From assembly GCA_022495005.1 (NCBI GenBank), contig JAGYXB010000612.1:434001-498000 (forward strand): a stretch of DNA of 64,000 nucleotides, given 5' to 3'. The translations under genes were made by a program, and so were the position numbers. The notes below the pieces were generated by a model, which had not been told where the DNA came from, did not search any database, and worked only from the letters and a program-made list of their open reading frames with translations. The DNA is from Rhyacophila brunnea (taxonomy: Eukaryota > Arthropoda > Insecta > Trichoptera > Rhyacophilidae). The number at the start of each line of letters is the position of its first letter. Within the stretch, counting starts at the first letter, position 1. Of this stretch, positions 1 to 13,079 are shown piece by piece.

Positions 1-1535
1 TAAATAAATATTAATTATCCATTCAGAAGACTACCATAGGGTATTAATCTACAAGTTATTTATTTATTTTCCTTAACTAAACATATAACTTAACTTACAT
101 CGATAAAGTATTAATAATTTCGGATATTTCACTTAAATGAGAGAAAGTTTATAAGTACAGTTTTCTTCTGTCTTTTAAATTGTGCAGTAGACTTGTACAC
201 ACATTTTTTTTGTATTCACAGTAAAAGCCTCAAACAACTAACACATACGCTGGCATTATATTTACATACATTTAAATGTGAGGCATACATACTTAAAGAA
301 AATTTGGCGCTACTTTTCGGTACTGACGTGTATGCCGGCGTTTGTGGCATTTTTAAATGCCAGTGTGTAAGAAGACTAATTTTATTGTGAACACAGCTGA
401 CTTAGCAACATTATCCGGATGCCACAACAACTGGACTGTTACCAGTTTGACGCTGGTAAAGATTAATAAAATGCAAGCACTATTTTTGGTCATTACCAAT
501 AATAATGACACAACATCATTCTTAATATGCTATCAAGTGTTTTTTTTTTTATAAAACTTCACTCTGTAATGATTAAAGCTTTAGATATTTTATATATAAT
601 ATTTAATAATAATAATATGGTGCTTCAAAAAATATACAGTGAACTTCAGTTACACGCTGTATGAAACATGCACTGTTCGAGATATAAATAATATATTTAC
701 TGAAATAAATTTCATAGCCGAACCGGTTGTCGTAGTGTTACCGTTTGAAATATCTGTTGACCCAATAAGACAATTTTTTATAATATTATTATTATGATAA
801 TAACTTTATAGTGTAAAAAACGCACACTTTCAAATCGTTCAAGTAAAGTTGCGTTAACAACCCGGTTCTTGGCCTACGCGAGTAATTGAAATAAGCTGAC
901 TTATTGCCTTAATGTCAAAAATAATGGGATATTTAAATAAGTCAGTTCAGATACAACCTTGCATTATCAATGACGTTTGTAATATTGGCAGATTGATTTG
1001 AAATTAAATGAATTTTATTTTATTATTTCCGTATACTCCCTTGGCCGTCCTTAAAGTGATTCGATCGTTTTTTCCTTGATAAAACGTATTATAAAAATTC
1101 AATTGATTTATAAAAGACGTTAATTTTAATAAACCAATAAATATTTAAACAATACTAGCTACCTAGAGTATCTGAAACTATGTCATATAAGAAAAAATGT
1201 GGCGTGGTAAAAAATTAGCTATTTTGTAGTGAAAAATAAAACTTGAATAGTAGAAATTTGAAATTTTGTTTTTAATATTACATCAAAGTGGAATAATATA
1301 TATATATATAAGTTAATAGACTTAACTTACCCACAACACCCCACCAAAAGCATACAAAGAGGACTACGTACTAATATAATATATCCAATTTTATTTTTCT
1401 TATATTTATTGCAATAAAGAGTTTATCAGCAAAATGAGCATACTTAAAAAATACGATTCGATTGATAATAGATGCTAACGTTAAAACTAACCAGCACATA
1501 TCATTTACCAAAAGTATTTAACTATGGTGAACATG
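1..1535. other. AT-rich stretch, no gene seen
   Basis: No recognisable coding frame, RNA gene or repeat boundary. Two overlapping 65-codon frames near 193-554 show no family motif and are taken as chance. A short (TA)n run lies near 1296-1310. Confidence 0.6.
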
Positions 1536-2020
1536 TTTTTTTTTTTTTTACCGAGGCTTTGACTGCGACTTGCTGTCGTATCGCCTCTTCTCTTCTAGAA
1601 GGGGATCCGTCGATCAGGTCCTCACTCCTATTCTGTTAAATAACTTTAGAATTTTGCATAGCTCTTCCGTCTTACCCACCGCCAGGACACCCTTCAATTC
1701 GTCGACATTCTCATAGATATCCGCAATTCGCAGTTGTACTCTGTGAAGTTCATATTTAGGGCATTGTATTGCTATATGTACAATGTCCTCTAAAACATGA
1801 CATTCATCGCAGAGTTGCGATTCGCTTTTTCCCATGAGGACTTCAAATCTTTTTCCCATTGTATGCCCTGTTCTTAGCCTCAATATTAACTAAAGCTTAT
1901 TCCTCGTCAAAGGAGATTCTACAAACCAGGGCACCTCTTGTGGTGATGGTAGAATAAACTTACTCCATTTCCCCTTTTCTAATGATGCCCTATGGTGAAA
2001 ATCTATCCACGGAATCATAC
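1536..2020 (-). pseudogene. Non-LTR retrotransposon 3' end with poly(A) tail
   Basis: Read on the minus strand, 2018 to 1614 encodes the extreme C-terminal part of a LINE polyprotein. It begins with PWIDFHHRASLEKGKW, followed by RLRTGHTMGKR and then a Cys/His knuckle (LCDECHVLEDIVHIAIQCPKY, in the pattern C-x2-C-x6-H-x4-C). This R-x-x-x-GH plus zinc-knuckle end follows RNase H in many Jockey/R1-like elements. A TAG interrupts the frame just before the RLRTGH motif, and the natural stop is a TGA at 1614-1616. About 65 bases of 3' UTR follow, then a 14-base poly(A), seen as poly(T) at 1536-1549 on the plus strand. It is therefore a 5'-truncated, dead insertion copied through poly(A)-primed retrotransposition. 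The clade is uncertain. Confidence 0.8.
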
Positions 2021-2385
2021 TATTCTGTATTAGAAAAAAATCTAAAAATATATATGTACATAATATGACTTAAATCTGCATCTATTCATCTATATATTGG
2101 TGAGACGACTCGTCATAACTAATATAATAACCCGATTTAAAAACGATGTTTTTTAATGATATTTAATTACTTATATGCATGTGATATGTAAAATAATGAC
2201 AAACACAACGTAAATACGCCATCGCCTAATTTAATATGAACCTGTGTTGTCTAAAAATATGCATATACGTTGTATTTGTAAAACAAATATACACCCATAG
2301 AAAATACGCCATTTTTCTTTGCTCATTGTATCAGTGTTGGCAAAATTTTATAAAGTTATGGTATTCAGAATTGAATATAAACACA

Positions 2386-2700
2386 CTGTTTTTATTATCG
2401 TACCATTTTCTAACGGAAGTCGGTCACCATCACGGAGATCTTAGCTTTATTTTCTGCTACCCGTAACATTTCGGTGAATCTGCGCTCGAACCTATCACTG
2501 AGGTTCTTAATAAATGCAATTCGGCGTCGTTCTTTGATACGTCTGCCTTCAATATTTCCTCCGATAACAAGTTGGTGAATGCTGTACTTTTATCCTCTCA
2601 TAATGTGGCCGAAATACTGTAGTTGCCTTGTCTTAATTCTACGCAAAACTAATCACTACTTTCCCATTATATTGAGAACGTTAATATATTTCACCAGTGC
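2386..2700 (-). pseudogene. Decayed LINE reverse-transcriptase C-terminus, inverted partner of the next copy
   Basis: The reverse complement aligns along its length with the plus-strand copy at about 3040-3335. Shared landmarks include the codons for the LQYFGHIMR-type motif and the terminal VTDFR-stop. Several stops and frameshifts are present. The 3' ends of the two copies face outwards and their 5' ends meet near 2700. It cannot encode a protein. Confidence 0.7.
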
Positions 2701-3345
2701 GACACCAGACAACACAAATTTTGTCATTTTGTCATTAACAACGAACCAATCGAACGTGTGACCTATTATAAATATTTAGGTACATGGATCAATGAGAAAT
2801 GGGACCAGTCTCAGGATATAAAAACTAGAATTGAGATCGCAAATGAGACGCCTCCTTAGCAATCGATATCTTAACCTAGGTCTGAGACTGGGTATGGTAC
2901 ATTGTTATGTGCTCTCAATTCTTTTCTATGGTACGGAAGTATGGACGCTAAACCATGAGATGTCACGGAGACTTGAAGCTTTCGAGATGTGGCTGTATAG
3001 ACGCATCTTCAAAATTCCTTGGACTGACCGGGTGACAAATATTGAAGTTCTCAATCGAATGGGGAAGGACCGAGAAGTTTTACGTAGTATCAAAACCAGG
3101 AAACTACAGTACCTCGACCACATTATGAGATGACAAAAATACAGCATTCCCCAACTTGTCATTCAAGGAAAGATCAATGGGAAGCGTAGCAGAGGACGGC
3201 GCCGCATTTCGTGGCTTAAGAACCTCCGTGATTGGTACGAGTGCAGCTCCACTGAACTGTTCCGGGTAGCAGACGACAAAGATAAGATCGCCTTGATGGT
3301 GGCCGACCTCCGCTAGGGGATGGCACAATAAGAAGAAGAATATAT
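2700..3345 (+). pseudogene. LINE reverse-transcriptase C-terminus (broken)
   Basis: The 100-codon open part (2831-3133) carries the motifs seen downstream of the RT catalytic core in many insect LINEs: LFYGTEVWTL, LEAFEMWLYRRIFKIPWTD and RKLQYLDHIMR. After a TGA the homology continues to about 3316 with GRRRISWLKNLRDW, and ends at VADLR-stop followed by AATAAGAAGAAGAA, a simple-sequence tail typical of these elements. The catalytic YADD region is absent, so the copy is 5'-truncated and inactive. The clade is not assigned. Confidence 0.8.
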
Positions 3346-4205
3346 TTTTCATCACCCGATTAATGTAAGGAATTTTGAGGATGTGTCTTTACAGCCACAT
3401 TTTGGAAGACTCAACTCTGCAATATCTCCTGGTTTAAAAATAAACTAGAATATAAACATAAATGAAATTCATGTAAAGTGAGTTGGTAATAGTATTGAAA
3501 TTTCTGTACACAAAACACTTTGCTAATGTCTCTGATATCAGTATCTATTTTTTAATAAAGCTACCTGTTACAACTGTTTCATATTAGAAAATAATATCGG
3601 GTATACATTACAAGGACAATGGTGACCTTCGCCACTGCCAGGCAATTTATAATAGTCAATTTATTTCTCTTATTTCCTATTAGGATTAGAGAAAGTCAAC
3701 AGGCGGCAAATGTATATCCAATTCAATAACAAACCAAATATTTATTTGTATTATATTAGCCACAAAGAAATAGTTACTTAAGAAACTACACAAACTGCGT
3801 ATAGGCATACAAATTCATATATCCATTAAACACGACTCTGTGTTATGAACTAATTTGTAGCAAGACACGATTATAATATAAAACACTGTTACTGTAGCCA
3901 TACAAACACAATATTATAATTTAAAAGCAAGATGCCGAAGGAAAATCTCCTTTTATACCATTTTTTTTATATGACAGCAAAGCTTTAAGATTGTATCAGT
4001 GATGTCACCAGAAGAAGATTCTAGTTTACCGTAGAACTTATCTGGATAGTTTGCGTTTTATACAGTAACGAATAAAATGTGAGGTATTAATTATTCTCGA
4101 TGTGCTTTCTGTTTTTGACATAATAGCCCATCCTTGTCTATCTAGAGACCTAAGACCCGATGTATTTTTATATTGAAGTTTTTGTACTGCCTTCCTGTTC
4201 CCATA
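3346..4205. other. AT-rich stretch with one LINE crumb
   Basis: Positions 3368-3416, read on the minus strand, match the EAFEMWLYRRIFKIP coding segment of the LINE at 2700-3345, so a fragment of the same family lies here in the opposite direction. I see nothing else. Confidence 0.5.
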
Positions 4206-4209
4206 TTAA

Positions 4210-4572
4210 GGCTATACCTCAGTTGAGGCATGGTCTAAAAAGATCGTAGCTAGGCGATGCGCGGATTGTGCAAATGACGCGTGCCGAACGAAATATAATT
4301 TGTCATATAAATCCAACAAGCGTCCATTTAATGTTCTGTTTATTGTTCTATTAGTAACAATAATAATATATTCATTGACATGTTTTCTTTTTCAAGTAAA
4401 TGGGTAACATTTTTTAGTCATCTTTACACGATTTAAGAATTAATACCCCCGTCGCCATCACGAAACAAATTGACGTGTTCACAGCTCGACTTTCACTCTC
4501 CGATTGCCAGCGAGTAAAAAATTCGTCGCACCTATAGTTGAAAAATATTTGCCGTTTCACTGAAGTACCGTC
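4210..4572 (-). mobile_element. Non-autonomous TTAA-flanked DNA transposon, copy 1
   Basis: Flanked on both sides by TTAA (4206-4209 and 4573-4576), the target of piggyBac-type and Kolobok-type transposons. The ends are imperfect inverted repeats (AGGCTATACCTCAG and, on the other strand, AGACGGTACTTCAGTG). The 363-bp body is the reverse complement of the copies at 13674, 21383 and 42716. It carries no coding frame, so it is a MITE-like passenger mobilised by a transposase encoded elsewhere. Confidence 0.8.
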
Positions 4573-4576
4573 TTAA

Positions 4577-6196
4577 GGGATTTTTTACTGCAGTCGACAC
4601 ATAATATTTGTGTAACTGCTGTCATAACTAGAACGCTTTTTTTTGATAAACGTTGGACCTGTAATAATTATTGACTCAATAAACGTGTGCAGAGCAATAA
4701 TTGCTATATTATTGTCCATCTATGTTTTTAATTCAACCATAATGGAGATGAATAGGTATTAATTGTTTGTGATTAGTGATTAGTTGTTGACTATTTAGTA
4801 TTGTAAATTTACACTTTCGATTAAATTATGTTAATTATGATCGCACTGAGATAATAGAGTTTCATCATTATTTAGATGAACAATCACATGGCATTTTAGA
4901 TAGGTAGTAATTATTTTTACTAGAAGGGTGTTAAAATAGTTGAAATCTACTGAATATAATTGATTTTAAAATTATAATTGATTATATTGATATATAATTG
5001 ACTGAAATTATTTTTGAAATACGAATTTTATTTTAAACGTTTTTAGCGACTCGATGTTTGCTTTTTGACATCTTCATGTACTAAGCACATTTACTTATGG
5101 TAAATATTCAACTGATACAGATTATTAATAGTTAAGTACTGGTTATATACTAAATTAACATAATACTTAACTTAGATCAGTTACAATTTAAATTCAAATT
5201 TCATCTAGTTAATTTTCTACTTTTCTATACAACAGGAACTACATATAAAATTATTTATTTAATGGCCAACAATAATTTAATGTGACTGCTTTATTTATTA
5301 TTTTTTTGCAATGACGGAACGGTATTTTTATTGCGGATCTGCTAGTTGTTAGGTTTGAAAGCGTAACTATTCTTCTATTAATTATTTTTACATCACTCAT
5401 ATAATATTGTCATAGTTACTGTATATTATATAATATACATATAAAGTCCCTATATAATATAAATCCACATATTGAAATAATATGAAGTATTTAATTGTCT
5501 GCTTAGACTGTTATTGTGACTGACTCAGATAACAATATCAAATTAAAATATTATGTTGATTGACTATGATACAATTTTATTTATTAACTATTTCTTATGC
5601 AAACATTACAAGAAGTAAACGGTACACATATTTTAAAAATGTTTATTTACTTGTACAATGTAACTTTATAATATATAATATCTATAATATTAATACAGTG
5701 ACTTTATCTAATTTAGTAAAGATTTAAAATAAATTATGTAGTGTAAAAAATATTGAAAGAAATTAATAAAATATTATTAGATACATGCATTGAAAAGATT
5801 AGGCGACTGTAATATTTTTTATTATTAAATTACTTGCAGCTTATTAAATCAACTTAAATTTAATAAACTTAATAATAAATTTTTTATAGTTCACTAAAAT
5901 AATTATATTTTGGTTATATTATGTATCTTAATAATTATTGTAGAAGTTACAACATCTTTGATATAATAGTATCGTCATACTATATTACCATAGATTATAA
6001 ACGATATATTTTTTCCATAGAAAACTGTAACTAGTTCGCAAAGTGAGATGGTTATCATGGCCATGCATACATTCTTAAGTTGTGTTTAGTATTTTAATTT
6101 AGGCACTGATACCAATTAAAATACTAAATACCTAAATCTCTCATCAAAAATTCGGTAATCGAAAGAAATAAAGGAATACATATTCAACCCTTTAAT
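4577..6196. other. Very AT-rich stretch, no gene seen
   Basis: No long frame, tRNA-like motif or clear inverted-repeat boundary. The sequence is dominated by TAAT/ATTA strings. Confidence 0.5.
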
Positions 6197-6345
6197 TATA
6201 TTTGTAACTTTTAAAATGAAACGATCAAAGAATGCTAAGCAGAGATGCACAGTCTGGAAGTAGTTCCTGAAACCGCCGCACTGCTCAGGCGCGTCCGAAC
6301 ATAATTCGCAATCTTTTTTTCGCGGCAAAGTGCGTGTACTGATCT
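6197..6345 (-). repeat. Unclassified repeat, partner of 14615-14805
   Basis: Shares the strings TTGTAACTTTTAAA, GCGTCCGAA and a TTTTTCGCGGCAAAGTG-like block, in the same order, with 14615-14805. The sequence between them has diverged in length. On the minus strand a 70-codon frame starts MPRKKDCELCSDAPEQCG. I recognise no family, and the partner has no equivalent frame, so I do not call it a gene. Confidence 0.5.
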
Positions 6346-7435
6346 AATTTAAATAATAATTTCAGTTTTTAATTAATATTAACAAGTGCATAAACGAATA
6401 AAATATTGTTTTATCCCTAATAATAACAGAGTGCCCTTGACATGTTGACTATAACGATTTCATAAACTTATATTTGTTTTAATTCCATCAACATCTATGC
6501 CCCATATCACGTATAAAAATTTAAAAAAAAATCATAGTATTTATTTGCTCCAAATACATGGTTTTAATTAAAGTCGAAACAAACCCTTCCATAACAGTAT
6601 AATAGTCATTTTTTTAAAAACGTCAAAATTAAAATAAGCAGAAAATTCTAGGTTTGAATATTATTAAAACTAATCGGTAATTATGTATCTATCTAATAAT
6701 TCATTTTATTACATTTAATTTTGACATAATCTTTCAACAAGAATAAATTAAATTTATTGTTGACGTTGAACAGTATTAGGTATAATAATATATAATTTTT
6801 TTAAACTTGGCTAGCAAGAATCCTGGTAAAAAATCGTAGCAATTACTTTAGATATCATGGTCAGCATACGCTGCACTGGGTGATGGACGTGGCAGAATAT
6901 CAAACTTTTCGAGGGATATGGCCTCCGATAAAATCCACGTATGAATGACTACCTATGGTTGTGTGATAGTTTTGTAACAGCAGTTTGCAAGAAACGTAAG
7001 AAAACATGTCACGCAAACTCATGTTGCCTGTATTAAATACGCAATCACCACTGTTTCAATGTATTGGTCACTAATCTGTGTCATAGAGAATTCAATTTTA
7101 TTTATTTATTACATACCATAAACATTTTACCTTGTCATATTTATGCAAAAAATATATCTGAATAACACATTGTTCTATTTAAATATTGTTTTATACACTA
7201 TTTTCTTGTGTTTAAAAAATGTAGTCATCTAAAGTATATTTAATTCTACAGGTTGTTTTTAAGATGATAATTATTTCAGTTATAACACCATTATCAAGAC
7301 TCACTATCCTGTATTTCTTAATATAATTTATATTATCATTTTATAAAATGGAATTCTATGGCTCAATTTTTAATGTTTTTTGTCAAACGTTCTGATTGAA
7401 TTGCCTTTACGTGTACTTCATTGTATTAGTTTTGA
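6346..7435. other. AT-rich stretch, no gene seen
   Basis: Nothing recognisable apart from a slightly less AT-rich patch near 6870-6960 with no coding signature. Confidence 0.5.
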
Positions 7436-7620
7436 ATCCAACGCGACGCTTTATAATATCGTGGGTTCCAGGTTCAAATCCTTGCTCTGGCAAATACATA
7501 TATTGTTTTCAATGTGTGTTTGGAGTTAGAGTATGGACCTAATAGTTTAAGCAGGCGGCTAACATAATATATTATATTTCTCGTAAAAAACAAGTGATCC
7601 TCTTAAGATCGGACATGATC
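7436..7620 (+). mobile_element. SINE-A, internally deleted copy
   Basis: A degenerate tRNA-like head is followed by a B-box GGTTCAAATCC (7471-7481). Next come the family body (CTCTGGCAAATACATATATTG, GAGTATGGACCTAATAG) and the tail GATCGGACATGATC. Compared with the intact copy at 18534 it lacks the segment before the tail that holds CTCTGTGGAGG. An old, diverged insertion. Confidence 0.8.
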
Positions 7621-8210
7621 AAATATATATGTATATATATAATATTATGTTTGCAATTTTATTTCCAAGTTACTGCTATTAACAGATTTTTCTGGAATAA
7701 TACCCATTCTTATTTAATGATAAGTCATTAGTTTATATCCTGAAACAGTTTTCAAAATTAAAAACTAAAAATTATAAAAAAATTAAATTTTCATAGACTA
7801 AAATAGATAGGAATAAGGTATCTCAATTTGAGTCAGTCGGTAGTTTTGAAATATTTTTTATTTGTAACAGTTTCTAAAAATAAAAAAGTGTATATTATTT
7901 CGTAATTTAAACGAATTGTTAAAAAAGATCTATTAGAACCTATTGATTTCCAGCAAACAATAACGTATGATTAGAAACAGCTGATTTTGTTTTAACTAAC
8001 TGGTTGGCCGTAGAATTGCAACGTTGACTTTCGACAATATTAAAAGTATATAAAAAAAAATATTTCAACATATCACAGGCTAGTCATTCAAAAAAAACTA
8101 TATGTACCGGTTTACTATACCGCTGTATAATCACTATTTTTTGCGTCTACTGTACTAACTAGGTATTTCTATTTATACATACCAAATTTCATAGATAAAT
8201 GAAAAACATA

Positions 8211-8283
8211 ACAAGAAATGAAAATATAAATAATATTAATTCTACTTGTAGAATTTAATATTATTTATATTTTTATTTCTTGT
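8211..8283. repeat. Near-perfect 35-bp-arm hairpin
   Basis: ACAAGAAATGAAAATATAAA on the left is the reverse complement of the right end (ATTTTTATTTCTTGT) with about two differences over 35 bases per arm, separated by only a few bases around CTACTTGTAG. The arms are almost pure A/T. It could be a tiny foldback element or a dsRNA-forming hairpin. No target-site duplication is evident. Confidence 0.75.
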
Positions 8284-11200
8284 AAAATGAAATTCTACCT
8301 AAATTATATTTTGGCCTATACGTGCATTATCAAAATAATTACTTTTGAGTATAAATTTATAAATAATTAAGTTATTATAATAGGGAGCTTTCACGTAAAA
8401 ATACTTACAAATAACGATTGCAGTAAATTAAATAAGTATCATGTTGCAATTTAAATAATATAATAAATACCTAGTGTTATATTTCTTCAGCGTGTGTTTG
8501 AGTCCAATGCATGGGTTTAAAAAGTTAAAGAAATAACTAAATATTATTACTGTCAAAAAGTGGTGTTTCGAGATATAAGATTATAGACCAAATTAAAAAA
8601 TATATTTATAAAACTGTTAGATGACGATTAAAATAATTAGACAAGAAAACGAAAGTATATTGTATATCTACTTTATAATTTTAAATTATGTTATACTATA
8701 ACATAAGATTGAAATTATCAGTTATTGGTAGTTTTAAAGTATGATATTCATTCATTTAAAATTCTTTGTATGTAATCGAGGGGCGGTGAAGAGTCAATGA
8801 GTTAATATCAATTTTAACACCAGATATCCAAATAAGTATAAGAAAAATTCAATCCTGTAACGATTTGGCTAGAAAATAATCAGCACATAATATATAATAA
8901 GAAGTACTTTCAGAAAAAGCGCTTTAAAAACACTTTATTTTTAGTTTATTTACTCAACAATGCAATTGGGGTCCTTTAACTCATTCGCTGCTGACTATAT
9001 AATGATTATTTAATTAGCACCTTTAAAATGCACGCTAATTACATCGATCGGCCGCCCGGCCATTACGCGCATGTGCGTCTTCAGCGTCCAAAGTATTAAT
9101 ATACGGCTCCCAACTATATTATTAGACTAGATTAAATCCATCCATTTAATCCTGTCAAAAAATAGTGATTTCATCTACATGACATGGCATAGTCTTTTTA
9201 ATAACGTGGATAAATTTTAGCAAACTTTTAACGAACATTTATATTATATTTTAACAAATGAATACATACGGTGAATTTTACTTGAGAAATATTATATAAA
9301 GTTGAGCTAGCCTTATGGTTCTAACCCATTACTCGCGAACAAAAAATCCTTTAAGCATATACCTACTTTACTCTATGTTAATGTGGGTAAGTATATTTTT
9401 TTTAATCAGCTGTTTTTTACGTGTATAATTTGTACGTTTTCACTTAGTCAAACTAACGATATCATTATTTTAAATGATCACTCATGCTCCACTGTGTTAA
9501 TAGCCTGGTTTATATTTTAAATGCCGCCTAAACGGGATGGAAACGTTTTATGTATTTATTTTAATGATATGTGACCGGAAATTATAAACACTTCCGTTTA
9601 AAAGGGGCGATCGCGCCAAGTGTTAGAAATGAAAATAAAGATATTCACAGCAGAATTTCGTTTTTATATCGGTCATACTAAAAGTCGATGCAAATCTAAT
9701 CGAAATGGCTATGCAGAAAGAGTCACTGTGAAAAAACTAACAACCGATAAAAAACCATTACAAAATACATTCGATAATTACAAAAATAATTAAAATATAT
9801 TTTTTTAATAATAATAATAATCATAAACAATCACAATGCAATACTATATCTCGTATTAGCCATATAAAAGCAAATACGCACTGACTTAACATACATAAAG
9901 TAATTTGAAAATAAGGTAAAACTATTTTTAAATCCGTAAGAGAATTAATATTAATTAGCCACCGATATTTTAACTAGGTACTTACCGATTTATATAAGAT
10001 CTACTATTATAGAAAAAATATTTAAATATGGACGTATTTAAAAAAATATTTTAATATTTATTTGAACATTGAATCATTTATATTTTTTAATAAAACAATT
10101 TATTAAAATGAATGTAAATTAACAACATAAAATCTATAAACTACCATAATATTTCATAAAAAAATAGAACCAGTTTCGTTCATTAAATTCTTAAGTCCGA
10201 CTGCCCATATTATGAGTGAACGAAACCGGATCTGATCTTTATTAAATATTGCTTAAAAAAGATAATGTTTGTTTATAAAGAATCGACTATGTGATTGTCA
10301 CTAAGTGATTACGAATTTTACTTGTAGTTTCGTTTTAAAAAAATGTACTGAAATTTAGGTAGGTACAATAAATTAATTCATCCTTAAAATAATTAATAAA
10401 ATATTTAATAAAAAAACTACAGTCAAAAAATAGTAACTCAAAATAACAAAATATCTATATAATATATATATTATAAATTCATTAGTAAGATGATATAAAT
10501 AGATACATTTTTACCTAATGATGAAATAAAATATTATCGTGATTATTTAAATAATGTATAAGTATTTATATATTATGGTATAGGTACTTATTATAATTAT
10601 TAATGTCAAACATGAAACTCATACTTGACTATTTTTATTTGAACGCGTCTAAATAAAAACCTGTCCTGATCTTCACAAAGATAAATCGCCGTATCTGTTA
10701 AAATATAAATGATCACTAGATATACCTACTTATTATGCTTTATTCCAAGACTAAAAGTAAAATGGATCATTTTTATATTTTCGTATTTTTTTTGTGTTAA
10801 GAGAGATACGATTTTCATAGGGGATTAAGACTAAAGTGGCAGTATTAAATTGTACTATAAAATAATCTAAATCGTTATTGTATATTAGAGTTCGCCAATT
10901 TATAGAGAACCAATGTCTTGCATGATAGCATTTTATTAATTATATTAAATTTTAATTAAAAAAAAAATCGTTCAATAATGGTGATCACAGTTTATAAAAA
11001 TAAAATTACTACTATTTAAGTATGTAGCATGAAAAAATATTGTTAGTAAATTAATTATCTTATTACTTTAAATAATATAAACATTTATTTCTTATTGCAA
11101 ATTTTATAATTACTATGACTTTTCTGCATCAATCGATATTGATAATCGGTCATACATTTTAATTCGGTTTGTGTGCCCGATTTACTGCCGTCGAATGTCA

Positions 11201-12480
11201 GTGAGTAAGAAAGAACACTTGCAAACTAGTGTGACTGGAAGCATTTCACATGAGCGGTCATTTGATAGGTTCAACGTCTGATCGACATAACCCGATGTGC
11301 TTACTAGCAGCTTGTTAATGTAGAGATTTTTTTAATAATATTAACAACACACAGTATTATCTTAAGCTGCCGACACAAGCAGGAAGTATCCACAACGAAA
11401 GTAAAATCTCTCAGCGTAGTATGATCATCCTTATATGTCTATCCTGTAAAAACTATTTATTATCCTGTATTTATATTCTACTATGCGTATATTAAATGTG
11501 GTGATAAAATAATATTTTGTGAATAATACGAACTATTGTAAAATTAACTTATATTATGTCGACGCATGGGCAAACGCGAAACCTGAATATTATTTGAATG
11601 AATTGTCGAAAATCGTTAGAAAATAAAAAGTGAGTCCAAGAGTCGTAGGTAATTTATTTCAACGATAGTTCTACGCAAAATCTGCATAAAGTTTTAATAT
11701 TTAAAAGCTATGTTAAACAATATTATATTTTTATGTTATATATAGAAATTACATATTATTTGTTGTTTTTTTTATTTAATGTAATGATTTTCCATAAATT
11801 TCCTATAATGAATAATAATTTCACATTAATTAGATACACCAATGTTGCAATACACGCAATACCTGTAGACGGTTTAATATTACAAATCTAATTTATATAA
11901 TTTTATACCTCATGATGAAATTATGCCATACTACAAGAGCGATCTACTTGTGATTAAAATAAACTGGGACACAGAAAACAGTGTAAACATATCTATAGTA
12001 AAAAGGTATGTAAGTTTAAATCGATTAAATATAATAGTTAAATTTAACTTTCGTCAAAATAGTATTATAAATAACGAAACTGGTCTGATAACATTTAAAA
12101 CAATAAGATTTTTTTATATTTTTAATTATTTTACTGTATTCTGTTTATCTGTTTTATTTATGTGTAAATTATCTAGCTATTGTATATTAGTAGGTAGTAG
12201 GTACATACATACACAGTGATTGTTAAAATTATACAATTATATCTCACCTTGTAATCATTGTTAAATAATAAATGTCAAAACACTTTGTAATAAATAAATA
12301 AGTTTTTCAAAACACTACTTAATAGATTTTAAAAACACCACTTTATACACGTTGATTTTTTTTAATTGTCTATTTTTTAAACATCCTTTTCCACGAAAAT
12401 TAGAAAGTTTTTCAGCGATGAATGGAAAAAAACACGCGATAATTTTTGCGATTTTTTTAAGTTAACATTTTGGCAATGTT
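8284..12480. other. Long AT-rich stretch, no gene seen
   Basis: About 4.2 kb with no coding frame I can support. A 98-codon frame at 11923-12219 has no recognisable motif and AT-driven composition. A small inverted pair (CCAGTTTCGTTCA at 10172 and TGAACGAAACCGG at 10216) is noted under findings. A GC-richer spot lies at 9046-9100. Confidence 0.5.
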
Positions 12481-12539
12481 TTCGTGTTAATTATTTGGGA
12501 GCGAAAAGTGACCGCATTTGTCAGTTACCGGTATGCGAC

Positions 12540-12725
12540 TAAATTTGAGAATTATACAACTCCTTAAGAAGAAGTTAAGTGCAAGAGGTCTCGCTGAAAG
12601 TGACAGTGCAAGAGTGCCGCGTAACACTGCCTTCGAGTACCCTTTCTTGCCGGCCGCGCGGACCGCGGAGGAAGTGGAAAGTGGAGGGCGTCTATGGTCC
12701 AATAATTGCCGAACAATGATGCACT
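12540..12725. other. GC-rich island of unknown nature
   Basis: The base composition rises sharply here (around TTGCCGGCCGCGCGGACCGC, 12648-12667) against a surrounding background of mostly A/T. Frames stay open on both strands (108, 85 and 68 codons), as expected from few A/T stop codons, and none shows a known motif. It could be a diverged transposable-element piece or a promoter-like CpG patch. No function can be assigned. Confidence 0.4.
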
Positions 12726-13079
12726 TTTTGGCCATTGATTTAATTTTAATTCGAGTCTTGCTCGTGACAAATTGATTCGATGTGTAAAGGCAAAAAAAAA
12801 ATAATAATTTCATCTTTCAACATAAAATTTGCACTCTTTTGAAATATTTCCAATTATTTACTCTATCCAAAAGGCCTGATTAATTTTCCGCCAAGATTTA
12901 GCGATTTTTTTTTCATTAATAATATTTTGACAGACTTGATCAATAATTGTTAATTATATAAAATACATCGAATTGAATGGTTTACGTACGTACCACACAA
13001 TACAATTAATAACTCTTAAATTAATTCGATTAGGTAATACTTCACTTACTTACATAATTAACCATATCACGCCCCTGTA

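Noticed and set aside
3104..3355. Minus-strand open frames of 78 and 83 codons over the LINE
   Set aside because: Antisense shadows of the plus-strand reverse-transcriptase remnant, which has clear family motifs.
12487..12813. Three overlapping frames on both strands, considered as a host exon
   Set aside because: All three are explained by the GC-rich island having few stops; no motif, no supported splice signals, and no frame preferred over the others.
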